A stretch of DNA of 64,000 nucleotides from Favolaschia claudopus (Eukaryota; Basidiomycota; Agaricomycetes; Agaricales; Mycenaceae), in the NCBI GenBank assembly GCA_037176885.1, contig JAWWNJ010000016.1:1426001-1490000 (forward strand), in the 5' to 3' direction. The position numbers and the translations under genes were made by a program. Every line of letters begins with the position of its first letter. Within the stretch, counting starts at the first letter, position 1. Under the pieces are notes generated by a model. The model was not told the DNA's origin and searched no databases. It was given only the letters and a program-made list of their open reading frames with translations. Shown piece after piece: positions 1 to 11,186 of the stretch.

Positions 1-1159
1 AGGAAGGCTGGACGCGGACATGAACTTCCGTGCATGACAGCTCCTTAGAGATTCTGTGGCAAGGCTAACGGTCGAGAACCAAAACGGGAAGGGTCCAGTT
101 CGCTCCCTGAGCACGGGTGCGTTCGATGACGGGCATACGAGTAATTGCCTTTCTGAGACAGTGAGTGAGAACGAGCGCTCTGAAGATGGGCTTCTCATTG
201 ACATCTTGGGAGGCCTGTGCGATGTGGGATCTATCCGCGAATCCGAGTCCACCAACGCTACGGAATAGGGTTGCCACCCTGGGCGCGGCGCTATGGAGAT
301 TGGGGCAGCGCGAAAAAGGGCGTGCGTGCGCAACGGCGCCCCGCCGCAGGAGGACGAGCTAGTGGTGATATATAAAGATCCTGTTCCTGCGATGCTCCTC
401 CATTGTGGCTGTTGCGATTCCGACAAGTAGGAAGACCGGTGTAGTAAGCTGGCTGGTATCGGACGCGGCGGTAATCAAGTACGAGCGCACGAAGGAAGGT
501 GATGGAAAACCGACAAGGATGGTATTGACAGTGTAGAGAGTAGCGGAGGGGGTGGTTGTGCACCCGTCGAATCGGGTATGTGAAGCAGGGCATGGGGTTA
601 CAACACAACGAGGGGAGGAGCAAGATAAATTGATGGGCGATGTTCGCCGTTCCGCCTCGAGAGACGAGAAAAGGTGAACGGCAGTGATATATGTACGGAA
701 GGGCTGCTGCTCCCAACGCCAAACGATGCGGATATGAACCCACTTATTGTAAACGGAAGTCGCTTCCAGACTGTATCTCGCTCGTCCCGCTACCTTGGTG
801 TATTTTGTACGCGGAAGCCGCTTGTGAACGGAAGAACGGGACTGACGAGTGCAGGAGAAAGAGTTGGTCGTAGACAAGAAGGGGACCGGTGCTTCGTGAA
901 AGACAGCCCGTCCACTGCTGGCCGCGTTTGAAGCTATGGGTTACCCCACAGCGAACCCGGAGCTTCGGCGGGAAATTTCTAGACTATCCTGCATGAGGGT
1001 GCCCGATTGACTTCATGAGGTACTGCCAATGCAGCGAATAGAGAAGAGATCTGTGTGCATACTGCATACACAAGAGCGGGGGTCGCTACTGAATGACGAT
1101 ACAGTTAGGAGAGTCGTCTCAAGCGAATAAATTCAAGACTACTCACACTTCGCGTTTCA
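1..1159. other. Gene-free left flank
   Basis: No convincing gene is seen. Short open frames occur on both strands but overlap one another, lack recognisable domains and show no consistent splice structure. A gene could enter from the left edge, but nothing identifies it. Confidence 0.4.
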
Positions 1160-1864
1160 TCACTGAAACACGGATAATAAATCGTCCCCTACGAACTTTG
1201 ATTGGCCAAAAGAAATTTCTACAATCTGCATGTCCTCGCTCTCGAACTGAGTGTCGCGTTTGACGGGCTCGTTGCCATCGATAAGAAACGTGCAAAAGTG
1301 AAGTGTAGCATCCGGGTCGTGTTCAGAACCAGCGCCATCCCAGTCTACGCAAAACCACATGCCGTCTTCCGTGAACGGCAGAACCAAGTCGTACAGATAA
1401 CCCATGCGTAGCGACAGATCCGACATCGTTGCCAATCGATAACTGAAGCCACCAGAACCGTTGTTGACACGTCTCACCGCTAATGTCTGAACAGGAGGCT
1501 GCGTAACGAGCATGCGCCGCCAGCTGGCGCCCGCTCGCCTGAAAGCGTCTGAATTTTTGGCCCATGGCATCGCTTTGATGCTTCCCAGTGTTCCAGGCCA
1601 GGGGAACGTGAATTTGTTTACCAAACGGGTAAAAAATGGGGAGAATATTTCCGCGAGCAAAGGGTTCCGAGTAGGATGACTTGGATCTGCAGATGGGTCG
1701 CTCTCGAAGAACAGAATGCGTTGCAAACAGGGAGTCGTTGTGGTCGCTTGCCACGTCTTGCTCACAAGCGGGGCAATACAGAGTAGGTCGGGCATCGGAA
1801 GATGAGATAGAATGAGTTCCAAAAGCTCTGGCGAGGATATTACAGTGTCTTGGGCCGTTGACAT
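1160..1864 (-). CDS. F-box-like protein, copy 1
   Basis: Single-exon gene of about 234 residues. I chose the ATG at 1864 because it aligns with the starts of two paralogues at 4.3-5.0 and 21.4-22.1 kb (all begin M-(A)-x-S-T-x-Q-x-T-V-I-S); an upstream in-frame ATG at 2020 is not conserved. Residues about 10-45 match an F-box-like helix pattern (SSPELLELILSHLP, then LLCIAPLVSKTWQ). F-box proteins usually recruit substrates to SCF ubiquitin ligases through Skp1, so that is the likely role by family; the target is unknown. A conserved central block (FFESDPSADP, MPWAKN, GASWRRML) is shared by all three copies and is not a repeat domain I recognise. The upstream flank is also similar to that of copy 2, indicating tandem duplication of the gene and its promoter. 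Confidence 0.75.
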   Translation of the reverse strand: MSTAQDTVISSPELLELILSHLPMPDLLCIAPLVSKTWQATTTTPCLQRILFFESDPSADPSHPTRNPLLAEIFSPFFTRLVNKFTFPWPGTLGSIKAMPWAKNSDAFRRAGASWRRMLVTQPPVQTLAVRRVNNGSGGFSYRLATMSDLSLRMGYLYDLVLPFTEDGMWFCVDWDGAGSEHDPDATLHFCTFLIDGNEPVKRDTQFESEDMQIVEISFGQSKFVGDDLLSVFQ

Positions 1865-4300
1865 AGTGAGGTGGGAGAAAGCTGCGCAGTATTGTTTATT
1901 TGTCAATGGTGATGTTCTCACCCTTTTGATGGTCAGCTCTTTCTTTACATTTAGTTTACCTCGATTTCTCACAGAATCTTGCTCGTGCAGCGAAACCCTC
2001 CACGGCGCCGACCAACCCATGGATAGTACCTCTAAGAGAGCGAAATTGAGTCTCTTCAGATTAATTGTACGCCGAAATTCGACGACTCGGGCGCGAGCTT
2101 GTGACGAGATAGCGACATACGAGACAGAGACTTAGAAGCGATTCCGGTCTCTCCAACGCTGACTCAAGCTAGCTTGACGCTACCAGTGAATTCTAAAGCT
2201 AATCAAGACCTTTATCTACGATGACAAACGACGAGGACCAAGTCTCGAAAACACGCAGTGGCAAACGTTTTAAACTTGAAGCAGGCAAGTTTGCGGCTGC
2301 CCCAGCAGCCGTCCTACGTATCTCTGTCGCGCATGTTTCTTCTTGCGGCTCTCAGTGGAGACTAGGATGGACGACGATTGACAACATCAATCGACGACTC
2401 GCTATTGTAGTACAATAGCTTTCTCTTTGCTTCCCTCTACTCAAGCCTGTTTACAGGTTACAGACCGATTAAAGAGATTGTTCCATTTCAGGAAGTGCTT
2501 TTGTGGATGGCACTCGCCCGTCTCAGCCTGGCGTGAGTGAATGCTAATGTATATCTACTGCTCTGCCAGCAGTTGGGCAATGTCGGGCCCTGATTGCACG
2601 ACTCATTGGGTGTACCGTCCCTTTGTGGTACGTTCCACCCATTACTCTTGCAAAATAAAACTAACCATACTGCGTTGTAGAACTTGCGTGGCCATGACAC
2701 TACGCCCCCACAGGTACCATAGAAATACAGTTTCTACAAATGACAAATCGGATCGTACGGTGATGAATACGCAGCCAGTACAAAGGAATTCCATGATGGG
2801 AGTGAATGAAACAATTCTATATGATTGAGACCACGGCCGCAGGCAAAGAAACCGTCAAAATAATCATCTAGAAGTGAGGAACGAAACTGTCAGTCGGTCA
2901 ACAGCTCCCAAGCGCGCAACCTGACAACACTCGCCGCCAACTCGGCTGGAATCACATCCCGATATCTTCCCCCACAAGCGCCGCCATCCACACATCGCTC
3001 GCGCATCGGGTAACACAAGACTAGAGGCGTTCATGGTGCGCGCGTTAATGGTGGCAGTGAACACGGGATAATGCTTGGATTTGTCGAATGTCTGCTCCGC
3101 GAGTATCAACGTCACTGCTAGACCCTCGTCCTCGCCTCCACCAACACACTCCTGCGCTAACGAGCACGATTCCCGCCAAGGCATTCTTCCCCACGCCATG
3201 GCGAGCAATGGAATCCATGGCAGCACCATCCGCTTCGATACAATTCGATGCCTTAACGAGCGCCGATGCTGCGGTGCGCTACAGGTGCCCGTGAAGGATC
3301 GAATGGTCGGGAAGGCGAAGATGGCGACAAGGACGAGCTCGCTGTTGTCACAGTCTAGGACCAGAGGAGAGTGCCGAGACACAGAATATGGTCCTGAAGA
3401 TTAGATTGATTAGGTATATCCGAACGTGCAGCATATATCCACGAACCTATGCGAGATGCCGGGAGATGGCGCCGAGCCGGAGAAGACTTCGACGCATCAC
3501 ATTGAGCTGGGGTAGGCACTTGAAAGTGAGTCGATCAGAAAATCTAGATGCGGGAGGAGGGAGCGAGGCGGGAAAAGCTTACATTGAGCCTTTGAGCGAA
3601 ACACCATTGTCGGTGACGATGAGGAGATCTAGATGGCTTAGACGGGCGTTGGGATAGAGGCTGAAGGGTGGTTTGAGTGAATGTGTGGAACAAGAGCGTG
3701 ATTCGGAACACTCACGTTTATCAAGATTGCGACAATGCGGCAGCCGGAGCAGCGATGAACGCTGGAGAGTAGCCTGGTTGGATACATCCAGAGGGGGGCC
3801 AGATAATGAAGCTGGAAGCTCACCTACAGTCAAAATATATGAAATAGCGGAGGATGAGACCGAGAGCGAGCCGGCCATTGCCACCACGCCAAAAAGAGGA
3901 TTCCGAGGCAGCAGCCTAAGCTCAAAATGATCCTGAGGATAGAGAAGGAAGACGCGTCTGGATGCGTTTCTGTGGCACGTCGAGAGAGAGAAGTAATGAG
4001 CAGGAGTAGACCGGGGTATCTACCAGGGAGCCGAGTCGGGCTGAGTTGCGCAGATGATAGGAGTCTTGTTGAGGATGTGGTATGCCCTGCAGCGAACTCG
4101 GAGCTTCCCGCTTTCTCTGAATCCACATCCTACACGCGCCAGCCAATTAATTTGAGGGGATGAAGCGAGGGACGACATAGGGCAAGAGATCTGAATGCAC
4201 GCATGAGAGCTATGAATTCCTAGCGAATGACAGTTGGAACGATTTCGGGCGAATAAATTCAAGCTCTGATACTCACATCGCAGGTCGAAGATTCAGTGAT
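1865..4300. other. Intergenic region with possible eroded membrane-protein gene
   Basis: The first 250 bp resemble the upstream flank of F-box copy 2. Between about 2,860 and 4,126 on the minus strand, several open frames separated by intron-like gaps include one hydrophobic stretch (ILRIILSLGCCLGILFLAWW, near 3,900). This could be a multi-exon membrane protein or its remains. I could not assemble a coherent coding sequence or recognise a family, so I do not call a gene. Confidence 0.3.
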
Positions 4301-5029
4301 CTATAAAAGGATGACAGATTGTCGTCCAACCTTCGCCCGCCAGGGCTCTGATGGGCCAAAAGGAATTTCGACCTTTTGCATGTCTTCGCTGTCGAACTGA
4401 GTGTCGCGTTCGACCTCATCATCGATGAGGCAGGAAAAGGTCTTCTGGAGGTGGAGGGTGGAATCCGAGTTATGTCCAGGACTGGCATGGAGCGCTCCAT
4501 GCCAGTCTACCCAGAACAACACGCCATCCTCCGCTAACGGGAGGACCATATCGTATAGATAGCCCATACGCAGCGAGAGATCTGACATCGTTGCCGAACG
4601 GGTACTGGAGTAAGTAGGAGCAATGGAGACGTATTCCACCGCTAATCTCCGGACAGGAGGCTGCGTGACGAGCATGCGTCGCCAGCTGGCGCCCGCGCGC
4701 TTGAAAGCGTCGGGGTTTTTGGCCCACGGCATCGCTTTGATGCTGAAGAGGGATCCAGGCCAGGTGGTGTATCTATTTTCCAAACGCGTGAAGAATGGAG
4801 AGAATATCTCGGTGAGTAGTGGGTTCCGAGTAGGATCACTTGGATCTGCAGATGGGTCGCTCTCGAAGAACAGAACGCGTTGCAAAAAGGGTGTCGTTGT
4901 GGTCGCTTGCCACGTCTTGTTCACAAGCGGGGCAATACAGAGTAGGTCGTGCATCGGAAGATGAGATAGAACGACTTCCAAGAGCTCTGGCGAAGAAATC
5001 ACAGTATCCTGAGCGGTCGAGTTGGCCAT
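4301..5029 (-). CDS. F-box-like protein, copy 2
   Basis: Single-exon gene of 242 residues, closely similar to copy 1 over its whole length except the last 20 residues, which diverge. It has the same N-terminal F-box-like segment (ISSPELLEVVLSHLP, PLVNKTWQATTTTP) and conserved central block. A role as a substrate adaptor of an SCF ubiquitin ligase is inferred from the family only. It is transcribed away from the MFS transporter starting at 6,285, and the intergenic space between them holds a MITE. The same F-box / MFS head-to-head pairing recurs at 21.4-22.7 kb, so the pair was duplicated as a unit. Confidence 0.75.
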   Translation of the reverse strand: MANSTAQDTVISSPELLEVVLSHLPMHDLLCIAPLVNKTWQATTTTPFLQRVLFFESDPSADPSDPTRNPLLTEIFSPFFTRLENRYTTWPGSLFSIKAMPWAKNPDAFKRAGASWRRMLVTQPPVRRLAVEYVSIAPTYSSTRSATMSDLSLRMGYLYDMVLPLAEDGVLFWVDWHGALHASPGHNSDSTLHLQKTFSCLIDDEVERDTQFDSEDMQKVEIPFGPSEPWRAKVGRQSVILL

Positions 5030-5528
5030 GGCTGAATGAGTGAGAGAAAGCTGTGCAATATTGTGATGTTCTCACCCTTTTGATGGTCAGCTCCGTTCTT
5101 GCGTACACCTCGATTTTTCGCAGAATTTTCCTCGTCGAGCGAAAAGCTTCATGGGGCCTACGAAACTTATGGTCTGCCCCTAGTTCACCCGAAAAGCAAC
5201 GAAATCGAAACTCTAGATCTTCAGAATTCGCCGGTACGCCGAAGCAGAGTCACACTTGCGACAGTCGGCTTGCGAGATACGACACAGAGATTTAGAGCTC
5301 TGCAACCGTGCCAGGGCCCAGTGGATTCACAAACTAATCAAGAACTGTATCTAACCGATGACAAACTATACGAGAACAAAATCTAAAAGATGCAATGTCA
5401 AGTTTTTTGTGGAACAAAACTAAATTTTGCTAAAGCACGAGCGAAACATCAAAAAAACGGCAACTGGACTACGCAGGCTTGCTGGCTCGCTGGCTGGTCG
5501 TAAAACATATTAGTCTTCTGAAAAGCAG

Positions 5529-6143
5529 TCGACACCAGGACCCCCGGCAACCAGCTTTGATGCCTGCCCACGAAATCTTGGATTTTATGCATTTTTATCC
5601 GGACCCCAAATCGGGCAATTCTTATCCGAATTTGACCCTGGCCTCAGCCTGGCCCGGCGTTTTATCCGAATTGCGCACCAGGCCTCGAAAAATCGCCAAA
5701 ATCAGCTAAAAACAGGGGAAATTCGGAAAATTGTTCCCGGGTCATTTTCGGTCGCTTGAGAGCGATTCGACCTGCCGAAGTCACTTATCACAGGATTTGT
5801 CCTGCAAACGACACATTCAGCATCAATTCTGCCAGAAATCAAGCGTGAGAATAGGCCTGATTTGAGTAAGTTCTTTGATTTCGACGAGATTTGGCTGCAG
5901 ATAGCTAAAAGATCGTCATATGCGCTCAGTTCATCAAAGTCTGGCGAGTTTTATCCGGATCCCAACCAGGCTTGGCTGGCGGACCCCATGTTTTATCCGA
6001 ATTTTCGACCTGACCTGGCTTCCGAAAGTTGGGTTTCTTATCCGAATTCGGGGAGGCTGACGGCCAATTTTGCGCTTGTTTTATCCGAATTTTTTTTTTC
6101 GCGGGCAGGCATCATAGGTGGTTGCCGGGGGTCCTTCGACACC
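5529..6143. mobile_element. hAT-like MITE (599 bp) with 8-bp target-site duplication
   Basis: The element spans 5,537-6,135. Its 39-bp terminal inverted repeats (5,537-5,575 and 6,097-6,135) begin AGGACCCCCGGCAACCA and match at 36 of 39 positions. The repeats are flanked directly by the 8-bp duplication TCGACACC (5,529-5,536 and 6,136-6,143). An 8-bp duplication fits hAT elements; KDZ/Zisupton elements are an alternative. There is no coding capacity. The interior carries seven copies of a TTATCC(G)GAAT-type motif. It sits 140 bp upstream of the MFS start codon. The paralogous intergenic region near 22.28 kb lacks it, which gives an empty site. Confidence 0.9.
5595..6086 (+). repeat. Seven dispersed TTATCCGAATT-type motifs inside the MITE
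   Basis: TTATCC occurs at 5595, 5622, 5662, 5951, 5993, 6038 and 6081, all in the same orientation. Five copies continue as GAATT or GAAT and two as GGAT/GGAC. They cluster in two groups near the two ends of the element, like the subterminal transposase-binding repeats known from hAT elements. Confidence 0.8.
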
Positions 6144-6284
6144 CACCTCTCGCTAATTCAATTGTCACCTGGTTTATGTCAGCGGCTAGCTTCCGCGGCA
6201 CGCATGCGTCGCGTCGAGCACACTGTATAAAAGTCCTGCGCGCGTCTTCAGCAATGACACCTGCTCTCCCTCGTGTCTCTCTCC

Positions 6285-8375
6285 ATGTCGCACCAGGATA
6301 CAGAGCCTCATGCTGCGGACGACGCTTCTGGCACTGTCCACGAAAAATCCGTCGAGAAAGCAGCATCAGCAGGGGGTTATACCATATTGACGGGTAAAAA
6401 GCTCGCGGTGGTCTTCACTGCTATGTAAGTCTTTTCTTTCCGATTTTGAATGCTTCCTGACTGGCCCAGGCTGCTTTCGCAAATGCTCATCGCACTGGAT
6501 CAGACCATTCTCGCAACTGCTTTACCTCGAATAGCTTCCGTAAGAGATTCCCCTCACCAAAACAGTTCTTGCTCACTTTCCCTTTGCTATACAGCAATTC
6601 CAAGCCTTCTCCCTCCAAGGCTGGGTCGCCACCTCCTTCATCCTCGCGCAAACCGTCTTCATCCTCTTCATCGGCCAAATGACGCGAATCTACCCCGCAA
6701 AATGGATCCTCGTCAACTCCATAGCCATCTTCGAGATTGGTAGCTTGGTATGCGGGCTCTCTCACAACGTCAACCAGTTGATTGCGGGGCGCGCGGTGTC
6801 AGGGGTTGGCGCAGCGGGAATGTGTTAGTGTTTTCTTCTCTTCTTTTTAAAGTGGTGGGGGATTCTGAATTTCTGATAATCTGCGCTGGCTCCAGTCGTC
6901 GCTATGTTCCAGGTCCTCACGCAGGTGACGCGTCTCGAGGACCGCCCGCGGCTGTTTGGCATGTTCGGCGCGGTCTTTGCCATCTCATCCGTCGTCGGAC
7001 CGCTCATCGGGGGTGCATTCACCGATCACGTTTCTTGGAGGTGCGTACAGCACCAGCACTCTATGTTACTCTCCCCTCACGCTCAACAGGTGGTGCTTCT
7101 TCATCAACCTCCCCCTCGGCGGTGTATCGATCACCGGTGTAACCCTGCTCCCTCAAGGCCTCGCCTCCGCTCGGCGCCGATCCCAATAAACGCTCGTGGG
7201 CAGATGTGCTCGAGCAGACGCGCCGTATGGATTTCGTCGGAGCGATACTGTCCGCGGGAGCTGTGACATGTTTGATCCTCGCACTGCAATGGGGCGGGAA
7301 CACCAAGCCCTGGGACGACAAGGCTGTCATCATCGTATGAAGCCATTCTATTCCTCCATGAGATTTATTCTGATATATATACCTGAATCGACAGACTTTT
7401 GTATTCGCCGGCGTCCTCACGGCGGTGTACATCACTTGGGAAAGGTATATGGGTGAAAGAGCCATGATCCCGACTGCGATTTTCAAGACTCTCGCGGTGT
7501 GAGTGTCGCCCTCTGCGTAGCTTTCTTCTCTGACCGTTGACCTTGCAGCTGGGCGATTTTGCTGTACTGCATGCTAACCCGTTTCTCGCTCCTCTTGTTC
7601 TCATACTACATCCCCATCTTCTACCAAGCCGCGCGACACCGTACCGCGACTGAATCGGGCATCGACCTCGTCCCGCTCATGCTGAGTCTCGTCTTGACGT
7701 TGATCATCGCCGGTCAATTCGTCGGTAAAACAGGGCATCTGTACGTCCCTCCCCTCTTCATACCTCGCATGTCCTCCATCTTATTCATGCCCGGCACATT
7801 CTAGCTGGCCCTTCCTCGTCGCTGGCCCCATCATCCTCGCCATCGGCTCCGGTCTCCTCTATACCCTCACCCCCACCACCTCCTCCGCCAAAATCATCGG
7901 CTTCCAAATCCTCGCTGGCGCCGGCACAGGCATGGGCATGCAAAACAGCATGATGGCGCTCCAAGCCGTCTTCCGCGACGAGCCCCGCCTCATTGGACAA
8001 GCCACTTCCATGGGTTCGTTCATGGGCTTCCTAGGCGGCACCATCGGCCTCGGTATCGCGGAGCCCGTCTTCGCGTCGGAGTTGACGAAGAAGCTGCTTG
8101 CGTATGCGCCGGAGGCCCCTCTGCAGGTTGTGAAGGAGAGTCCGGTGGCGATTTACACGGAGCTGGAACCGGAGATGATTGTGGCTGTGGTGAGGAGCTA
8201 TTCGGAGGCGTTGAGGGTGGTGTATGTAATTGGGGTGCCGGTGGCGGGGATTGCGCTTTTGGCGACGTTGTTGATTCCGAGGACGAAGTTGATACGGAAG
8301 GGGCCGCCCGGGCAGGGTGCGCCTGCGGCTGAGAAGAAGAATTCGGATGTGGAGGAGAAGACAGAGAACAGCTGA
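6285..8375 (+). CDS. MFS drug:H+ antiporter (DHA2, 14-TM) with an apparent +1 frameshift
   Basis: Eight exons: 6285-6424, 6470-6539, 6595-6823, 6896-7040, 7090-7334, 7395-7498, 7549-7740, 7805-8375. The product is a plasma-membrane exporter of the DHA2 type: [13 protein letters not shown] in TM1, [11 protein letters not shown] in the first loop, [13 protein letters not shown], then [14 protein letters not shown] with motif C character. DHA2 members commonly export toxins or secondary metabolites. In exon 5 the frame runs into a stop near 7,190. Skipping one C of the run at 7149-7153 (CTCCCTCAAG; the paralogue at 20.1 kb has CTCCTCAAG) restores the family sequence through the rest of the exon. 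So it is either a decaying gene or a base-calling error. An unusually short 34-nt intron (7133-7166 region) could also bypass it, but the paralogue translates that stretch. Confidence 0.8.
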
Positions 8376-9137
8376 TACTGTCTCTACAGAAATTTCATGA
8401 CAATTATACATAAAACATAGATATAATACAATCTCTACTCGGGGTAAAATAGGTAGGTATTACCACTGTAGGTGGGTACATCCTTGTGGAAACACCGCGT
8501 CCACCGTGGCGAAAGTACTAGTATCGAGAGTGCGGGAAGGTAAATGTGGCACGAGATGTTCGCCCTAGAAAGTGAGATAGGAGCAAGAAACCGAAATGAG
8601 CGTCTCAGGAATGTTACTTGAGAACCTCTTGCGAAAGGTGGAGCCTTCGCATCGCTGAGTCACCGTCAAAGGCTCAAAGCCAAGGCGTTACTGCGCCAAA
8701 TCCGTCCCCGGAATACATAGAGGCCCGCAACCCACGACAGAGGTAAAAACGAGCCAAGTCGAAGAATTAAGTTGAAGAAGAACCAGAGACTGTCGGAGCT
8801 CTTAGTGTTCGTTCTCTTCGTCTTGACGCACGGCGACGGCTCAGCCTTGCTCAGCCGCTCACAGCCGGCTCTTTCGCTGAGTGTTTGACAGTAGCCGACC
8901 AATTCTCGGTCTCCACAGCATATCGTTGGATTTTTAAGAGGGTAGGATGCGCTTGAATTGAGCGCATAGATGTATGTAAGGGTGCTCAATTCGACGCGAA
9001 GGGGTGAAAGCAAAGAACGAGTTAGGCGCTGCACAGCTTTTGTTCACCACGTCCGGACCCTTCCGGACCACGCGTCGCCGCTGCCACTCACCTTGACGAT
9101 CCATCCTTACCGCTTCACCAGGCTTCACCTCCTTTTG
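8376..9137. other. Intergenic region
   Basis: No gene, repeat or RNA is recognised. An open frame on the minus strand (8,666-9,034) has no family resemblance and no paralogue in the window. Confidence 0.4.
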
Positions 9138-10638
9138 ATGTCGATTCTTCCCCCAGAACTTTACGATTCCATCGTGGACCATATCGACGACGTGGGATGC
9201 CTGAAGTCATGCTCACTCGCGGCATCAGCTCTGCGGTACCCGAGCCAGCGTCTTCTATTCAGCTGTCTGTCTGTGGACGATCAGAGCTATGTCGGTCACT
9301 TGAAGCTGCTTTCCGACTCGCCACATATTGGTGGTTTTGTCACATTTCTAAGGATTCGCGCTCTGTTCCATAATAATATGGGCAAATTGGATGTAGATTC
9401 AGATCCCTTGCTCCAGATATTGGACAAACTCGCCAATGTTCGACGATGCTTCGTCGATAGCCTGTGGTATCTCACCCCAGGGCCGAGTGTTCCGGAACGT
9501 TCTCAACTCCCAGATTTCCTAATCAATTTCTTGAATCGCCGGTCGCTCCGAGAGCTCAGTCTTAGAGGTTTCAAGACGGCCTCTGCCGTAGTTTTGCAAT
9601 TTGCGACAACGATACAAAAGCTCCAATTCACGTCTATGGGAACAGACGATGAATTTGACTGTACCGAAGCCGTCAATTCCGTAGAAAGAGCTGTTCTCGC
9701 CGATCTATCTCTCATGAACGCTGGGGACATTGGTAGACTTTTGACCCATCCTCAAAGTCTCCCCTGTTTGGCGGCTTTGAGGAACCTATCGATTTCATCA
9801 GACAGAGAATGTGGTGGGGAGCTTATAGCCGCTACTTCGCGTACACTGGAGTTGATCCACTTCGATCGCCTCAGTGAGTTTTGCCTGGCGTTTATCATCG
9901 TCTCAATCTCTGATTCGTTCCATCATACCAGATTCTTACCCGTCCCTCCCACTTTAATTTCCGTAACTTCGTGAACTACGCTTTACTTTTGCAGGCCACC
10001 TAATTCCGCAAGCGTTAGAAGAGTGCATTGCGGAGGCAATAATTGTTCTATCCACCCTGGTCGGTCTCGATACTACGAGCCCGGCGGTCCGCGAGGTGAA
10101 TATCCAGCAGCGTTTTACCCGTGGCGGCGTTTTCGATCCTTTACCGTACGAGACGCTCTTCCAGCTGTTGGATGAAGCCCTGGCCGTGTACGCCACCCCT
10201 CCTCGCATTCGCTTGACCTTGGTCTTCACCTTGGTCTCAGGGCATGAAATGGGGACACCTTTCAGGAGCTTTGCTGAAGCAGCAAGGTATAAGATGCCCA
10301 GAGCCCAAAGTACAGGCCGGCTTGTGGTGGAACGATATGCGTTTGCGACCTCCAAGGCAGTGAGTAGATTTGGCATTATAACTGGAAGGGGTTCTTACCT
10401 TGTTCTGTACTTTCCCATCTAGTTATTTTGGGTATCAAATTTGCGCCCTTTCTGTCGACCAGAACATAGGGAAATCGTCACTCGTATTCGGACTGTTCGC
10501 CACTTCATCTATGATATTACATGTATGTCCTCATTGACGCATTCAGACTCCAGAACAAACAGGCGGAAATTTTCGCATCGACGAGTCCTCCTTCATTCGG
10601 TAGACTGCTTTACATCCGCAGTGCATCTGAAGTCATAA
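9138..10638 (+). CDS. F-box / LRR-like protein
   Basis: Three exons are proposed: 9138-9873, 9995-10359 and 10423-10638 (438 residues), with GT-AG introns and consistent phases. The N-terminus (MSILPPELYDSIVDHI, then CLKSCSLAASALRYPSQRLLF) is the typical start of basidiomycete F-box proteins. The body shows degenerate leucine-rich segments (RSLRELSLRGF, LPCLAALRNLSIS). It is unrelated to the three-copy family at 1.2/4.3/21.4 kb. A substrate-recognition role in SCF ubiquitination is inferred from family only. The first intron (121 bp) is longer than its neighbours, and a plausible open segment inside it (near 9,932-9,994) does not fit in phase. The last exon is therefore the least certain part. 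Confidence 0.65.
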
Positions 10639-11186
10639 ATTCGAAAATGCCCAAAAAATGCCGACTCGCGGACATCTCAAATCTTCACCCCAAGTCGAGC
10701 TGATCTTCACGAGTGATCAAAATACCAATACTAATCTGAAAAAAATCGAGTCAACTGCACGGTAAAATACTGCAAAAAATCCAGGTACATAGTAGGACGC
10801 GTGGCATCTAATTTGACACGCCTCCCAGGGATAACTTCTGGTGACGGCCCAAAAAGAGTCTCGTCGCTCATAACTTCTATTTATAGGTGTTGGCGGTTAG
10901 GCTTCCAAATTGGGATCCCCATCAATTTCTTTCTCTTCGGGGAATATCGGATTCATGTAATACGCTTAGGTTTTCGAGTCTACGGACGATAATACGTACG
11001 GAGTCCGTAGACTCGAAAACCTAAGCGTATTACATGACCACAACCTTGATCATGCTTTCAATTTTGAAATTGATGGAAGCCCAGCCAATTTTTCTCAGCC
11101 GAGGTGCCGTGACTCGGTTATGCGTGACCGTAGCATGTCACGCCTCTCCTCTTCTTCAACATTGTCCTCAACACTGTTGTCTGCGA
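10639..11186. other. Intergenic region carrying a long hairpin
   Basis: No gene is seen here. The notable content is the perfect inverted repeat at 10,954-11,036, described separately. Confidence 0.5.
10954..11036. repeat. Perfect 33-bp inverted repeat with 17-bp loop
   Basis: The arms 10,954-10,986 and 11,004-11,036 are exact reverse complements (CATGTAATACGCTTAGG... against ...CCTAAGCGTATTACATG), separated by 17 bp. The structure lies between the F-box/LRR-like gene and the Zn2Cys6 gene, 150 bp upstream of the latter's ATG. It could be a fold-back element, a solo MITE remnant, or a transcript-level hairpin. No target duplication is evident. Confidence 0.9.
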
